64,000 bases of DNA, from positions 1 to 64,000 of the forward strand of contig CALVDO010000008.1 in NCBI GenBank assembly GCA_944326355.1, in the 5' to 3' direction. Source of the DNA: an uncultured Bacteroidales bacterium (GTDB lineage Bacteria; Bacteroidota; Bacteroidia; Bacteroidales; UBA932). The position numbers and the translations under genes are program-made. The notes beneath the pieces were generated by a model. It was not told the DNA's origin and searched no databases. It saw only the letters and a list, made by a program, of their open reading frames with translations. Positions 54,408 to 64,000 of this stretch are shown here, piece after piece; the first letter of the stretch is position 1, and each line of letters begins with the position of its first letter.

Positions 54408-56324
54408 TCAGACTTCGATGTCTTCAAGCTCCTTTTCAGAGCGGAGGTTCTGCCGGATGAAATTCTGCCTGTCTATGGTGTTGTCACCCATGTAGAATTC
54501 CATTATGTCCGCCAGAGACTCGTCCTCGCCTATGCTCACCTGGTCAAGGCGCATGTCCTTTCCGATGAAGTGCCTGAACTCGTCTGACGATATTTCTCCG
54601 AGACCTTTGAATCTCGTTATCTGCACGCCGGACTTCATCTTTTTCAGCGCCTCCTCCTTTTCTTCCCTGCTGTAGCAGTAGACCGTCTTCTTCTTGTCCT
54701 TTACCCTGAAGAGCGGCGTCTGGAGGATATATACATGTCCGCCCCTGATGAGATCCGGGTAGTATTTCATGAAGAAGGTGATGACGAGCATCCTTATGTG
54801 CATCCCGTCGTCATCGGCATCGGTAGCGACGATTATGTTGTTGTACCTCAGGTTGTCCATGTCATCCTCGACTCCGAGAGCGGCAGTAAGGAGGTGCAGC
54901 TCCTCGTTTTCGGCAATCTGCTTCCGGCTTCCTTTGTAGCAGTTGAGCGGCTTGCCCCTCAGGCTGAATACTGCCTGTGTATGGGCGTCTCTGACCAGAG
55001 TGATTGTCCCGCTTGCCGATAGTCCCTCCGTGATGAAGATGCTGGTGAGCTCGGCTTCCGCCTGCCGGCTTGCAGGAAGCTTGTCGTTGTAGTGTATCCT
55101 GCAGTCCTTGAGCTTCTTGTTGTAGACGCTCGTTTTCTTTCCCCTTTCCTTGCTCTTCTTCTGTATGCCGGCGATCTCTTTGCGCTCCTGTTCCGATGCG
55201 GAGATCTTCTCCTGCATGAGGGCCGCCGTCTCCTTGTGGATGTGGAGATAATTGTCGAGATTGGTCTTTATGAAGTCGTTGACGAATGAGCGGATTGTCG
55301 GTCCTCTGTCGAAGGAGGCGCTTCCGTCCTCGTTTTTGGACATTGTCTCCCATAGATAGGTTGAGCCGAGCTTCGTCTTCGTCTGCCCCTCGAAGTTGGG
55401 CTCCTGTATCTTGATGCTTATGGCTCCGACTATTCCCTGGCGGACGTCTTCGGAGGTGTAGTCCTTGTTGCTGAAGAATTCTCTCACCGTCTTTGCCACT
55501 GCCTCCCGGAATGCCGCGAGATGGGTGCCCCCGTCTCTGGTGTTCTGGCCGTTGACGAATGATGCTATGCTCTCTCCGTTGCCGTTTCCGTGCGTGATGA
55601 CGACCTCGAGATCAGGCCCCTCGAGGTGGATCGGCGGGTAGAGCGCCGGCTCGGAGAGCTTGTCGTTGATCAGGTCGAGCAGCCCTTCCCGGGAAACGTG
55701 CGACTCTCCGTTGAGGCTTATTGTCAGGCCCTTGTTGAGATAAGTGTAGTTCTTCACCATCGAGGTGACGATCTCCATCCTGAATTCGAAGCCGTTGAAG
55801 AGATCCTCGTCCGGAGTGAAAGTGACCTGCGTGCCGTCTTTTTCTGAGGTCTTCATCCTTCCTGAGTCTATGAGCACGCCTTTGGCGTATTCAGCGTAGG
55901 AGCATTCCCCGTTCCGGTAAGATTCGGCCCTGTATGATGACGAGAGTGCGTTCACCGCCTTAGAGCCCACTCCGTTGAGCCCCACTGACCTCTTGTAGCT
56001 CTTGGAGTCGAACTTGCCGCTGGTGTTCATCATTGATGTGCAGTCCACCACTTTTTCAAGCGGGATTCCTCGGCCGTAGTCCCTTACTGTAACCTGTCTT
56101 CCGACGATGGAGATCCGTATCGTCTTCCCGAAGCCGGCCGCGAATTCGTCTATCGAATTGTCGACGGTCTCCTTCAGGAGCACATATATGCCGTCTCCCG
56201 GGTCGTCCCCGTTGCCGAGCCGTCCTATGTACATTCCTGGTCTTCGTCTCACATGTTCCAGACTTTCAAGTGTCTGGATGCTTTCCGCCGTATATCCCGC
56301 CTTATTTTCGGCAATTTCGCTCAT
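54408..56324 (-). CDS. parE: DNA topoisomerase IV subunit B (ParE)
   Basis: From the chosen Met (MSEIAENKAGYTAE, 638 residues): GHKL ATPase with HVRRRPGMYIG, VDNSIDEFAAGFG and DYGRGIPLEKVVD, then GVGSKAVNALS, the transducer, and the Toprim part with ITEGLSASGTI and DADDDGMHIRM. It provides ATP-driven strand passage for chromosome decatenation with ParC, which is not in the window. The 19 extra upstream codons to 56381 are unlike the family start. Confidence 0.93.
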   Translation of the reverse strand: MSEIAENKAGYTAESIQTLESLEHVRRRPGMYIGRLGNGDDPGDGIYVLLKETVDNSIDEFAAGFGKTIRISIVGRQVTVRDYGRGIPLEKVVDCTSMMNTSGKFDSKSYKRSVGLNGVGSKAVNALSSSYRAESYRNGECSYAEYAKGVLIDSGRMKTSEKDGTQVTFTPDEDLFNGFEFRMEIVTSMVKNYTYLNKGLTISLNGESHVSREGLLDLINDKLSEPALYPPIHLEGPDLEVVITHGNGNGESIASFVNGQNTRDGGTHLAAFREAVAKTVREFFSNKDYTSEDVRQGIVGAISIKIQEPNFEGQTKTKLGSTYLWETMSKNEDGSASFDRGPTIRSFVNDFIKTNLDNYLHIHKETAALMQEKISASEQERKEIAGIQKKSKERGKKTSVYNKKLKDCRIHYNDKLPASRQAEAELTSIFITEGLSASGTITLVRDAHTQAVFSLRGKPLNCYKGSRKQIAENEELHLLTAALGVEDDMDNLRYNNIIVATDADDDGMHIRMLVITFFMKYYPDLIRGGHVYILQTPLFRVKDKKKTVYCYSREEKEEALKKMKSGVQITRFKGLGEISSDEFRHFIGKDMRLDQVSIGEDESLADIMEFYMGDNTIDRQNFIRQNLRSEKELEDIEV

Positions 56325-56370
56325 AAGATCAAATTTGTGCAAAAATACGGAATTAATCAAAATAAATGCA

Positions 56371-56378
56371 TAACTTTG
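56371..56378 (+). promoter_or_regulatory. -7 element before the DUF4493 cluster
   Basis: TAACTTTG matches TAnnTTTG and lies 32 bp before the ATG at 56410, in the divergent gap to parE. No good -33 box is visible. Confidence 0.5.
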
Positions 56379-56409
56379 CACACTTAATTTGTATTGTTTT
56401 CTTAACCGA

Positions 56410-58674
56410 ATGAGACGAACAGGATTTATTCTGGCAGGATTAGCGGTCTTATTGTCTGCGTGTTCTGAAGATCAGCTTGTCGCCCCGTCGCCGGAGGCGC
56501 AGGGAGAGGTGGTCATCACCTTGTCGGCAGACGAGAGCGTCAGCATTGTGCCTGCCGTGAGAGCCGGAGGCGCTGCGGCGTCATCCGGAGCAGACCTTCC
56601 GGACATTGATGACTTTGAGGTGGAGATCTACAGCCTTTCAAGCGGATGGCGGCTCTATCGTGACACCTATGCCAACACGGTCGGAAAGAAGATTGCCCTT
56701 AATGCCGGGGAATACAGGCTGCTCGCGCAGCATGGCGATTCTCTCGGAATTGGCTTCAATTCAGTGTGGTATGCGGCAGATACGCACTTTACGGTGCACG
56801 GCCAGACCAGCGAGGAGATTTCGGCAGTGGCCAGAATGTCGAAGGTCAAGGTCGCCATCGAATACGGCACAAATCTCAAGCTGAAATATCAGCAGTACCA
56901 TTCCCGTGTGAGGCTTGACGGCTCGTCAAGCCGTTATCTGCGCTTTGAAAAGGACGAGACCAGGGCCGGATACCTTCCCGCAGGCAGCATCGGTTATGAG
57001 TTCTACGCCATGGTAGACGGAGACTGGATGTATTATCCGGCCGAACCTGTGGAATGCAGTCCCAATGATTTCATCACTTTCCATGTGGAGCTTGATCTTG
57101 GCACCGGAAGCCTGAAGGTCGTCACCGTCAGGGTGGACGGCTCGATGGAGGAGGTGCTCAAGGAGGAGACGATTCCGGCAGAGGCGGCCCCGAAGGATCT
57201 GCCGTCCATCACTTTGAGGGGATTTGACGAAAACTCTTCATACTCTTTTATCGAAGCTGACGGTGCGGCTCTCGCCCAGGCTGACATTGTGGCCAAGGCC
57301 GGCATCAGCAGCTGCGTGCTCAAGATTGAATCGGAATATCTTTCCGCTCTCGGAGTGCCTGACAGCCTTGATCTGGCTTCGGCCGGACAGGGTGATGCGG
57401 CGGCCTTAGAGGTCCTGCGGTCAGTGGGCATGAAATGGCCGAGAAGCATGTCGGGAGCGAGGTTCGCGAATCTTGACTTCACCTCGTCTGCGGATGTCCT
57501 GAAGTATGACAAGGATGCTCCGGTGCCGTTTTCCGGGACTTTCACCCTCAGGGTCACCGACGGGCTCGGCAGGCAGGCTGTCTCAACTTTCACTGTTGTC
57601 AACAGTGAGCCTGAAGTGCCGGTTTTCTCTCCCGCCGAAGGCAATGCTTTCGCACGGAGGTTCAGGGGATTCACCGCGAGCCTTTCGAGAGGCGACGTCT
57701 CCGCGGTGGCGATCCAGTATGGCACAGACGGCGTGAACTGGACTACCGTCTATCCTCAGAGCGTGTCCGAGGGAACTGCAACTTTTGCCGACATCGCCGG
57801 CCTCGCTCCTGAGACGCAGTATCTGGTCCGCGCGATATATAATGAGAATGAAGACTACGCGACGGAGCCTGTGACTCTGACGACAGAGGCTGCGGCACAG
57901 GTCGGGAATCCGGGCTTTGAAGAGTGGCATTCGGAGAGCCTTTATCAGATGGAGGTATTATGGGCTAAGAATTACATTTATGGCTACTATTTCTGGCCGG
58001 AATCCGCTCAGGAGAACAGCCGCTGGTGGGACACTTCAAACGAGACTACGACTCCTGACCCTGGGAGTGCAAGCGTATGGGATTACCGTTCGGCTTCTGG
58101 CGTCGTTCCTACGGCTGACGAAGGCAACACGGCTTCATATCATTTGAGGACATATGACGGTCAGTCATCCCTTACGACGGAGGGGCACAACGGAAATGCC
58201 GTGGAGATCGCCACTGTCGGATGGGGTACGGGAAATTCCTGGCTTAGTGAAAGTTCCACTCCGTCCAACCGTACGGCGGGATGCCTTGTGATGGGGACAT
58301 ACGGAGCGGAAAATCGCGGGAAGGATTTTCCCTCAAGGCCGACTTCCGTAACCTTCTGGTATAAATACCATTCTTACAACGGGGAGACTACCGCTCCCTA
58401 TGTCGAACTGTTCGACGCCGACAACAATAGGGTGGGATATGGCAGCATGCGGATAACGGCTTCCGTATATTCCTATGTCCAGACCCGCATTGACATCGAA
58501 TACACATCTTTGTCGAAGGCAGTGCGCATGACGGCGGTCTTTCCTTCCACCGACAGCACTTCTCCTTCGACAAAGGCAGTTCAGGGCAGTTATACTGCCT
58601 TCGCCGGCTACTGTGATTCCCGTCATGTGGGAAGCATATTGACTGTCGATGACCTTGAATTGATTTATGAGTGA
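56410..58674 (+). CDS. DUF4493/PCMD-type surface lipoprotein (first)
   Basis: From the chosen Met (MRRTGFILAGLAVLLSAC) there is an SPII signal. The N-terminal ~230 residues match the DUF4493 style (NAGEYRLLAQHGDSLGIGF, SKVKVAIEYG). A middle Ig-like segment follows, then an FN3-like unit (AEGNAFARRFRGF...LAPETQYLVRAIYNE). The C-terminal ~260 residues look like a PCMD domain (VGNPGFEEWHSESLYQME, SARWWDTSNE-like text, SILTVDDLELIYE). It would be anchored on the cell surface and bind carbohydrate; the function is not known. First of four related genes. Confidence 0.7.
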   Translation: MRRTGFILAGLAVLLSACSEDQLVAPSPEAQGEVVITLSADESVSIVPAVRAGGAAASSGADLPDIDDFEVEIYSLSSGWRLYRDTYANTVGKKIALNAGEYRLLAQHGDSLGIGFNSVWYAADTHFTVHGQTSEEISAVARMSKVKVAIEYGTNLKLKYQQYHSRVRLDGSSSRYLRFEKDETRAGYLPAGSIGYEFYAMVDGDWMYYPAEPVECSPNDFITFHVELDLGTGSLKVVTVRVDGSMEEVLKEETIPAEAAPKDLPSITLRGFDENSSYSFIEADGAALAQADIVAKAGISSCVLKIESEYLSALGVPDSLDLASAGQGDAAALEVLRSVGMKWPRSMSGARFANLDFTSSADVLKYDKDAPVPFSGTFTLRVTDGLGRQAVSTFTVVNSEPEVPVFSPAEGNAFARRFRGFTASLSRGDVSAVAIQYGTDGVNWTTVYPQSVSEGTATFADIAGLAPETQYLVRAIYNENEDYATEPVTLTTEAAAQVGNPGFEEWHSESLYQMEVLWAKNYIYGYYFWPESAQENSRWWDTSNETTTPDPGSASVWDYRSASGVVPTADEGNTASYHLRTYDGQSSLTTEGHNGNAVEIATVGWGTGNSWLSESSTPSNRTAGCLVMGTYGAENRGKDFPSRPTSVTFWYKYHSYNGETTAPYVELFDADNNRVGYGSMRITASVYSYVQTRIDIEYTSLSKAVRMTAVFPSTDSTSPSTKAVQGSYTAFAGYCDSRHVGSILTVDDLELIYE

Positions 58675-58686
58675 TAATTATAGATT

Positions 58687-59976
58687 ATGAAAAAGATATT
58701 TATTGCCATATTGGCGGCTGCAGCGGCATTTGCAGGATGCAACAAGACAGAGATTGAGAACGGCGGAGCACTCGGAACGCTCAGGTTCTCTCTGAACCCT
58801 TCAGTAGATGAGTCTTACAACGAAAAGGGCGAGGGAATGCTCGGAGGAGTCTCCGCACAGAAGGCCTCGACGAGGGCAGTAGACAATGAGGCCATTCTCA
58901 ATTCGATGCTCGTGACCATAAGCAACAATGCCGGAGCGGGCGAGCCGAGACAGTGGACTTATTCGGAGATGCCTCCCGTACTCGAGCTCACGGAAGGCTC
59001 CTACACGATAACGGCGGTCTCTTCCGGAGACAACAGGATAGCAGCATGGGATCAGCCTATATACGGCGGAACAAAGGAGTTCAGCATCGTGGCCGGAAGC
59101 ACGTCCACGGTAGAGCTCGTCTGCTCCATAACCAATGTCAAGGTGTCGATAAACTGCACGGAAAACTTCAAGTCGGAGTTCGGAAAATATACGATTACCG
59201 TCAGAAGCGCCGAGGCTACGGCGGAGGACGGCTTCCTGACATGGAGCGACACTGACACTGAGAACTGGCGCGACGGATATTTCTCCGCTGCGGACCTGAC
59301 AGTCACCGTGCAGGGCTACAGATGGTCTGACGCCACGCAGCAGAATGATCCGGTGCAGGCCGTTCTGAATATTACTGACGTGCAGCCTAAGGACCATATC
59401 ACTGTGAACATTGACGCCAAGGCTACAGGAGAGGCCGGGCTCGGCGACGCTTCCGGCGACGGAGCGTCATTCATCACGATAGACGACGGCACAAATGAAA
59501 GGCATGAGAACATCGATATTCCTGGACTCGGCGAGATTCCCGTACCGGGGGACGGAGATGAACCTGATCCTGAACCTGATCCTGAACTTCCCGATGCGCC
59601 GACTCTCGTGTGGGTCGACAACCCTGATTTCGAGCCAGTTCTCATAGAAAAGGGCATGAGCGTCGATCTCGTTGTGAACGCGCCCGGTGCAATTGCAGGT
59701 TTTGCCATCGACATCAATTCGCCTACGCTCAATCCTATCATCGGCACTACGCTCGATCTGCTTGATCCCGAGACGGCGGCTACATATGCTCCGATGCTTC
59801 CTACCGGAGACCAGCTGCTCGGGAAGACAACGGTGGACTTCCCTCTTTCGGATCTCGTCCCTCTCATCGCCACTGTCGGAGCGGAACCAGGATCCGAGCA
59901 TATCTTCACTCTGACCGTGACTGATGATTATGATCAGGCTCTGGAGCAGTCGCTCACGTTCGTGATGCCGGAGTAG
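58687..59976 (+). CDS. DUF4493-type surface lipoprotein (second)
   Basis: MKKIFIAILAAAAAFAGC is an SPII signal. Residues ~30-200 follow DUF4493 (EGSYTITAVSSGDNRIAAWDQP, EFSIVAGSTSTVELVCSITN, VKVSINCTENF). A short PDPEPDPELPDAP linker leads to an Ig-like C-terminal domain (DNPDFEPVLIEKGMSVDLVV). It lacks the PCMD end of its neighbours and is only 429 residues. It is 12 bases after the first gene. Confidence 0.7.
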   Translation: MKKIFIAILAAAAAFAGCNKTEIENGGALGTLRFSLNPSVDESYNEKGEGMLGGVSAQKASTRAVDNEAILNSMLVTISNNAGAGEPRQWTYSEMPPVLELTEGSYTITAVSSGDNRIAAWDQPIYGGTKEFSIVAGSTSTVELVCSITNVKVSINCTENFKSEFGKYTITVRSAEATAEDGFLTWSDTDTENWRDGYFSAADLTVTVQGYRWSDATQQNDPVQAVLNITDVQPKDHITVNIDAKATGEAGLGDASGDGASFITIDDGTNERHENIDIPGLGEIPVPGDGDEPDPEPDPELPDAPTLVWVDNPDFEPVLIEKGMSVDLVVNAPGAIAGFAIDINSPTLNPIIGTTLDLLDPETAATYAPMLPTGDQLLGKTTVDFPLSDLVPLIATVGAEPGSEHIFTLTVTDDYDQALEQSLTFVMPE

Positions 59977-60024
59977 CGCATGGAAGAGCGTGAGGAGAAT
60001 TTTCTTCAAAATGATTTTTACCGA

Positions 60025-62220
60025 ATGAGAAGGATATTGAAATATCTCATGTTTCCTTGTGTGTGTCTGCCTGTGCTTGCCGCCTGTTCGCAGGACGGTC
60101 TGCAGGAGGAGGGACGCGGCTATCTGAGCGCGAGGATTTATGAGGATTCGAGCATGGAGGTGAAGATCCCGGAGCTCAAGAGCGGAGAGACTTCTGAGGA
60201 TATAGTGTTCGGACTCACGGTTTTTGACGCCTTTGAAAATCAGGTGGCCCAGGTTGAGGACTGCCGCACGCTGGAGAGCTCTCCCCTGGAGCTTCGCGTC
60301 GGCAATTATACTGGCGTGGCGTCTTCAGCTGTTTCCGGGCCTGCGGCGTTCGACGCACCGTTCTACAGCGGAAGCGCCGAATTTTCGATTTCCGCCGATG
60401 AAGTGACAAACATCGACATAACTGCGACCGTGGCCAACACCAAGGTGACTGTGGAATATTCGGATGAGATTCCGGCCAATTTCCTGAGCTATGACTTCAC
60501 GGTGACCAACGGGCAGGGGCAGCTGGTCTTCAGCACTGGGGACTGTACTCCCTCAGAAGAGGGCAAGTATGTTTCCAGGGACGGGTATTTCAGCGTTACA
60601 GGCACTCTCAGCTGGACATTGTCTCTCGTCAACAATGACGGACAGAAATATCAGGACCTCACAGGGACCGTCTCTGACGTGAAGGCGGCCGAGCACTACC
60701 GTTTCTCGTGGACTCTCGCCCATGAGCCGGACAACATCGGCGCCGGCGCCATCACCGTCATTCTGGACGACAGCATGAATGAGAAGGAATACGACCTCGT
60801 GCTTGATCCGGACGATGCGACCGTTCCGGTGATCTCGGAGAATTTCGAAACATCGGACATCATTTCCGTTGAGATCGGCGAGTCTGTTTCCAGAATTTTG
60901 AGCGTAAGCTCGGCGGACGGATTCTCAAGCCTTTTGCTGACTTATCCTGATCCTTCGGCCCTCACTCCGGTGAAAGTGGAGCTCGCCGGCGCTTCCGAGG
61001 AGACTCTGTCCGCTCTCTCCGCAATCGGAATAGGCGTTTCTTCGGCGGCCGGAGCCGTCGACTCCGTCGCCGTCGATCTTACCTCATTCCTGCCCTCGCT
61101 GCCTATCGGCACATATCAGATGGCGCTTATGGCTGTCGACAGGGGCAATACTTACTCGGAGAAAACTTATGATTTCGAGGTAATTTCCGATCTGGACGCC
61201 GAGGCGATGGCTGTGAACGCATGGGCTCTTTTCGCCGACGTGCAGGGCAGATGGTTCTCGCAGTCGCAGCCTGAGGGGCTCTCGTTCCAGTACAAGAAGA
61301 CCGCGGATGCGGACTGGACTGACTTCGGCGGAGAAATCATCGCTGATGCGGCTACGCGTACATACACGGCGAGACTTCTGAATCTTGAGCCGGAGACAGA
61401 ATATGTGTTCAGAGCGGTATCTGCGGAGGACAAGGAGACCAAGGAACTGACATTCACCACGGAGTCTGCCGGAGTCATCCATAATATGAGCCTTGACGCA
61501 TGGTGGATGAACGGCAGTGCGCCGATGCCGAATGAAAGTGCGGACTACGAGATCTGGGATTCGGCCAACCGGGGAACGAGTGACTACGGATATACTCCGA
61601 CGACGCAGGAGCAGACCCTCGTGGCTGTTCCCGGCGCCGGAAAGAGTGCCGCGAAGCTCGAAAGCCAGCTTGCCAATATACTTATCGTGTCGAAATTCGC
61701 AGCCGGCAACCTGTATACCGGAAAATACCAGAAGACCATCATGAACATAAGCAATCCCGGGGCCGAGCTTGACTGGGGAGTGCCTTTCACTTCAAGACCG
61801 CTCGCCCTCAAGGGGTTCTACATGTATAAGCCCCAGACTGTCGATCAGGGCGACTACAACGGCATGAGCGGGAAGATGGACATCTGTCAGATACAGGTGT
61901 TCCTTACTGACTGGGACGCTCCATCCCGTGTGAATACGGCGTCGCAGACCTTTGTGGACGTGACCAATGACCCCGGCATCATAGCCTACGGCTCTCTTGA
62001 AAGCGATGTGACGATGGACGAATACGATGATTTCACCATAAGGCTCGAATATCGTGATCTGACCCGTACTCCGAAATATGTCGTCATTGTGGCCGCCGCC
62101 AGCAAGTACGGCGACTATTTCACCGGTGGAGTGGGAAGCGTGCTGTATGTGGACGAATTTTCATTTGTCTATGATCCGTCGGATCTCGCGACACCTCCGG
62201 AAATGACGGTAGGCAGGTGA
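60025..62220 (+). CDS. DUF4493/PCMD-type surface lipoprotein (third)
   Basis: The chosen Met (MRRILKYLMFPCVCLPVLAAC) gives an SPII signal; the ATG at 59980 adds 15 unlikely residues. DUF4493 block (VGNYTGVASSAVSGPAAF, TVANTKVTVEYSDEIPANFLS), an Ig-like part (VPVISENFETSDIISVEIGE), FN3-like LEPETEYVFRAVSAED, and a PCMD-like end (NMSLDAWWMNGSAPMPNE, VGSVLYVDEFSFVY). It repeats the layout of the first gene and was probably produced by duplication. Confidence 0.7.
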   Translation: MRRILKYLMFPCVCLPVLAACSQDGLQEEGRGYLSARIYEDSSMEVKIPELKSGETSEDIVFGLTVFDAFENQVAQVEDCRTLESSPLELRVGNYTGVASSAVSGPAAFDAPFYSGSAEFSISADEVTNIDITATVANTKVTVEYSDEIPANFLSYDFTVTNGQGQLVFSTGDCTPSEEGKYVSRDGYFSVTGTLSWTLSLVNNDGQKYQDLTGTVSDVKAAEHYRFSWTLAHEPDNIGAGAITVILDDSMNEKEYDLVLDPDDATVPVISENFETSDIISVEIGESVSRILSVSSADGFSSLLLTYPDPSALTPVKVELAGASEETLSALSAIGIGVSSAAGAVDSVAVDLTSFLPSLPIGTYQMALMAVDRGNTYSEKTYDFEVISDLDAEAMAVNAWALFADVQGRWFSQSQPEGLSFQYKKTADADWTDFGGEIIADAATRTYTARLLNLEPETEYVFRAVSAEDKETKELTFTTESAGVIHNMSLDAWWMNGSAPMPNESADYEIWDSANRGTSDYGYTPTTQEQTLVAVPGAGKSAAKLESQLANILIVSKFAAGNLYTGKYQKTIMNISNPGAELDWGVPFTSRPLALKGFYMYKPQTVDQGDYNGMSGKMDICQIQVFLTDWDAPSRVNTASQTFVDVTNDPGIIAYGSLESDVTMDEYDDFTIRLEYRDLTRTPKYVVIVAAASKYGDYFTGGVGSVLYVDEFSFVYDPSDLATPPEMTVGR

Positions 62221-62288
62221 CCGGCTGTATGTATCATCTGAAACATGATGGATTTAACCGTAATTCAAGATTAATTTAACCGAAAGTG

Positions 62289-63104
62289 ATGAATAGGATT
62301 TTTATGACGATGCTGCTGGCGGCACTGACGCTGAACGTCTCTGCCGCGTCCAAAGAGAAAGAGCCGGTCGAGCCGTTTGACAGGGGGCTGGACAGGGGAA
62401 AGACCGTGTTCATTCCGAAAGGAACGGTAGGAGCCGGAGTCTCATTCTCGTACAGCAACTACAGCATAGGCAATCTCTCCAATGACGCGGGGTATCAGAT
62501 GCTCTTCTCGCTTCTGCAGGACATGCACGGGAATATGCTCTCCTTCGGGATCGCTCCTTACGTGTCCTACTTTTTCGCTGACAATCTTTCCGTGGGAGTG
62601 CGGTTTGACTATGACCGTTCATCTCTCGGGCTCGGCAATGCGAATCTGGCTCTTGGAGACGCTCTCTCGCTCTCTCTGAAAGACTTCAACTATTTGAAGC
62701 AGTCCTATACGGCTTCCGTGACCCTGCGCAACTATATGCCGATCTCGGCAAGCAAGAGGTTCGCCGTGTTCACCGAGGTGCGTGCGACCGGAGGATATGC
62801 GCAGTCCGAGACCTTCAGGACAGAAGAAGGAGACAAGTTCGGCACATATCAGGACATCTATCAGTTCGAGCTCGGACTTGTGCCGGGCATCACCGCATTC
62901 ATCACTAACGAAGTGGCGGTGGAGCTGTCGGTTGGGCTTCTCGGATTCAATTATCAGAAAGTCAATCAAATCACCAATCAGGTTGAGCACAGCCAGATGG
63001 AGAACAGCGGCGCCAACTTCAAGATCAATCTCTTCTCTCTCGGTCTGGGACTCTCGTTCTATATCCCGACGGGAGACCACAGAATGAAGAAGAGCGACAA
63101 GTGA
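62289..63104 (+). CDS. Outer-membrane beta-barrel protein in the DUF4493 cluster
   Basis: A signal peptide (MMNRIFMTMLLAALTLNVSA) is followed by KTVFIPKGTVGAGVSFSYSNYS and repeated amphipathic strands (FGIAPYVSYFFADNLSVGVRFDY, FSLGLGLSFYIP), as in an OmpA/porin-like barrel of ~10 strands. It may be the membrane partner of the lipoproteins around it, or simply co-expressed. Chosen start is the second Met codon of the ATGATG... region; either is possible. Confidence 0.75.
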   Translation: MNRIFMTMLLAALTLNVSAASKEKEPVEPFDRGLDRGKTVFIPKGTVGAGVSFSYSNYSIGNLSNDAGYQMLFSLLQDMHGNMLSFGIAPYVSYFFADNLSVGVRFDYDRSSLGLGNANLALGDALSLSLKDFNYLKQSYTASVTLRNYMPISASKRFAVFTEVRATGGYAQSETFRTEEGDKFGTYQDIYQFELGLVPGITAFITNEVAVELSVGLLGFNYQKVNQITNQVEHSQMENSGANFKINLFSLGLGLSFYIPTGDHRMKKSDK

Positions 63105-63129
63105 TACGGAGGATTGACAAGGAATCAGA

Positions 63130-64000
63130 ATGATGAAAACGATGAAACCATTGAGGACAACCGCATTCTGCATCGCACTTCTTGCCGTGCAGTCCTGTCT
63201 TTTTGAGAATGACATGTCCTATCCCCGGGTCTATGCGAACGTGACCGCGTTTGCCGTCGAAGGGCAGGAGTCCTGCACGATAAACACGGATGCCAGAACG
63301 GTGGACCTTGTTCTTGAGGAGACCGCATACATGAATGCTCTGACCGTGACGCAGAGCGAGATTTCGGCGGAGGCACGCTGTCCGGACTTTCCTTCCGTAG
63401 GGGATGTTCTGGATCTTACCGGGCCGAGGAAATATGTCCTGAGCACATATCAGGATTACGAGTGGACAATTTCGGCTTCCCAGCCTATAGAAAGGTATAT
63501 CACCTGCGAGAATCAGGGCTCATCTCCGATCATTGACGCTCAGGAGAAGACCGCTCTGGTCAATGTCGTGGAGACTCAGAGCCTGCAGTCGGTGACCGTC
63601 ACTTCCATGAAGCTTGAGCGGGAGGGATCGGACATCTATCTTGTCACTGACGGGACTGTCGCATCGGACCCTTGTGAGTTTCCGATGACGATCGATGCGA
63701 TGACTGAGCTCGAGTTTGAGGTGAGAAATGACAGGGAGACCGTGAGATGGAAAGTAACCTTCATTCAGGAGGTCGTTCCGGTGGAGATTACCTCCGTCAA
63801 CGCATGGTGCTATCATGTTGACGTGACGGCTACGTTCGGACGAGTGGGGACTCCGTACATTGAATATCGCAGGGCTGATTCGAACGAATGGATAAGGTTT
63901 GACGACGTGACTGTAGACGGAATAGACATCTCTGCCTCAATTCCAGGCGGAGACACTTCCGACGAGTCTTCAGCCCGTCTCGAAGCCGGCACTGCCTACG
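63130..64000 (+). CDS. DUF4493/PCMD-type lipoprotein, 3' end outside window (fourth)
   Basis: An open frame of 290 codons starts at ATG 63130 (MMKTMKPLRTTAFCIALLAV, lipobox QSC) and runs off the end without a stop. It contains an N-terminal beta domain (VYANVTAFAVEGQESCTINT, ITSVNAWCYHVDVTATFG) like those next to PCMD domains. The C-terminal part is not visible, so the family is inferred from the neighbours. Confidence 0.65.
   Translation, partial: MMKTMKPLRTTAFCIALLAVQSCLFENDMSYPRVYANVTAFAVEGQESCTINTDARTVDLVLEETAYMNALTVTQSEISAEARCPDFPSVGDVLDLTGPRKYVLSTYQDYEWTISASQPIERYITCENQGSSPIIDAQEKTALVNVVETQSLQSVTVTSMKLEREGSDIYLVTDGTVASDPCEFPMTIDAMTELEFEVRNDRETVRWKVTFIQEVVPVEITSVNAWCYHVDVTATFGRVGTPYIEYRRADSNEWIRFDDVTVDGIDISASIPGGDTSDESSARLEAGTAY

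Overview
The window is bacterial chromosome from a Bacteroidota member, most probably order Bacteroidales and perhaps an Alistipes/Rikenellaceae-like gut organism. The genus is a guess. The order rests on SusC/SusD pairs, many SPII lipoproteins, BACON, DUF4493, DUF5018 and DUF4831 proteins, type B L31, and promoters of the form TTTG-N19-21-TAnnTTTG. Most of the window is GC-rich with strongly coding-biased genes. The first ~4.9 kb is clearly more AT-rich and behaves as accessory DNA.

Layout. (1) 1-4980 is an AT-rich island ending at a tRNA-Glu gene. It holds the 3' end of an OLD/AAA-type nuclease-like gene, a decayed IS256-like element, an unrecognised 527-aa protein with three CxxC pairs, and, divergently, a Schlafen-type AlbA_2 protein whose stop overlaps a 59-codon ORF that in turn overlaps a 29-codon ORF. 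This is my best candidate for an undescribed, perhaps defence-related, system. (2) 5172-10462 is housekeeping: a DUF486 protein, phosphoglucosamine mutase, a NamZ-like protein, L31, a DUF454 protein and enolase. (3) 10798-34129 is a ~23-kb polysaccharide utilisation locus (PUL). Its left arm is a ROK regulator, sugar porter, DUF4434 protein and HGSNAT-like acetyltransferase. Its right arm is a GHL10 hydrolase, a GH20-CE2 fusion, a phosphoesterase, an AGE epimerase, SusC, SusD, a DUF5018 protein, a second GHL10 hydrolase and a BACON protein. The enzymes point to an N-acetylhexosamine-containing host or microbial glycan. (4) 34286-34902 is a broken second copy of eno.

The PUL is bracketed by direct eno repeats (10152-10547 and 34507-34902, identical except for one inverted 9-nt loop). 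An rpmE2 3' fragment lies exactly at the left junction. The simplest reading is that a donor segment rpmE2'-PUL-eno' recombined next to the resident eno, so the PUL looks like a recent acquisition that could also be lost by recombination.

(5) 34935-56324 is mostly core genome: a repeat coiled-coil protein, DUF805, tRNA-Arg, L19, DnaJ/GrpE, a hexuronate module (ExuT-like transporter, Eda, KdgK, divergent LacI regulator), a POT peptide transporter, a DUF4831 protein, PepD, two paralogous DUF5722-like hydrolases, rpsF-rpsR-rplI, an acyltransferase and ParE. (6) 56410-64000 is a run of DUF4493/PCMD-type surface lipoproteins plus one outer-membrane barrel protein; the last gene runs off the window.
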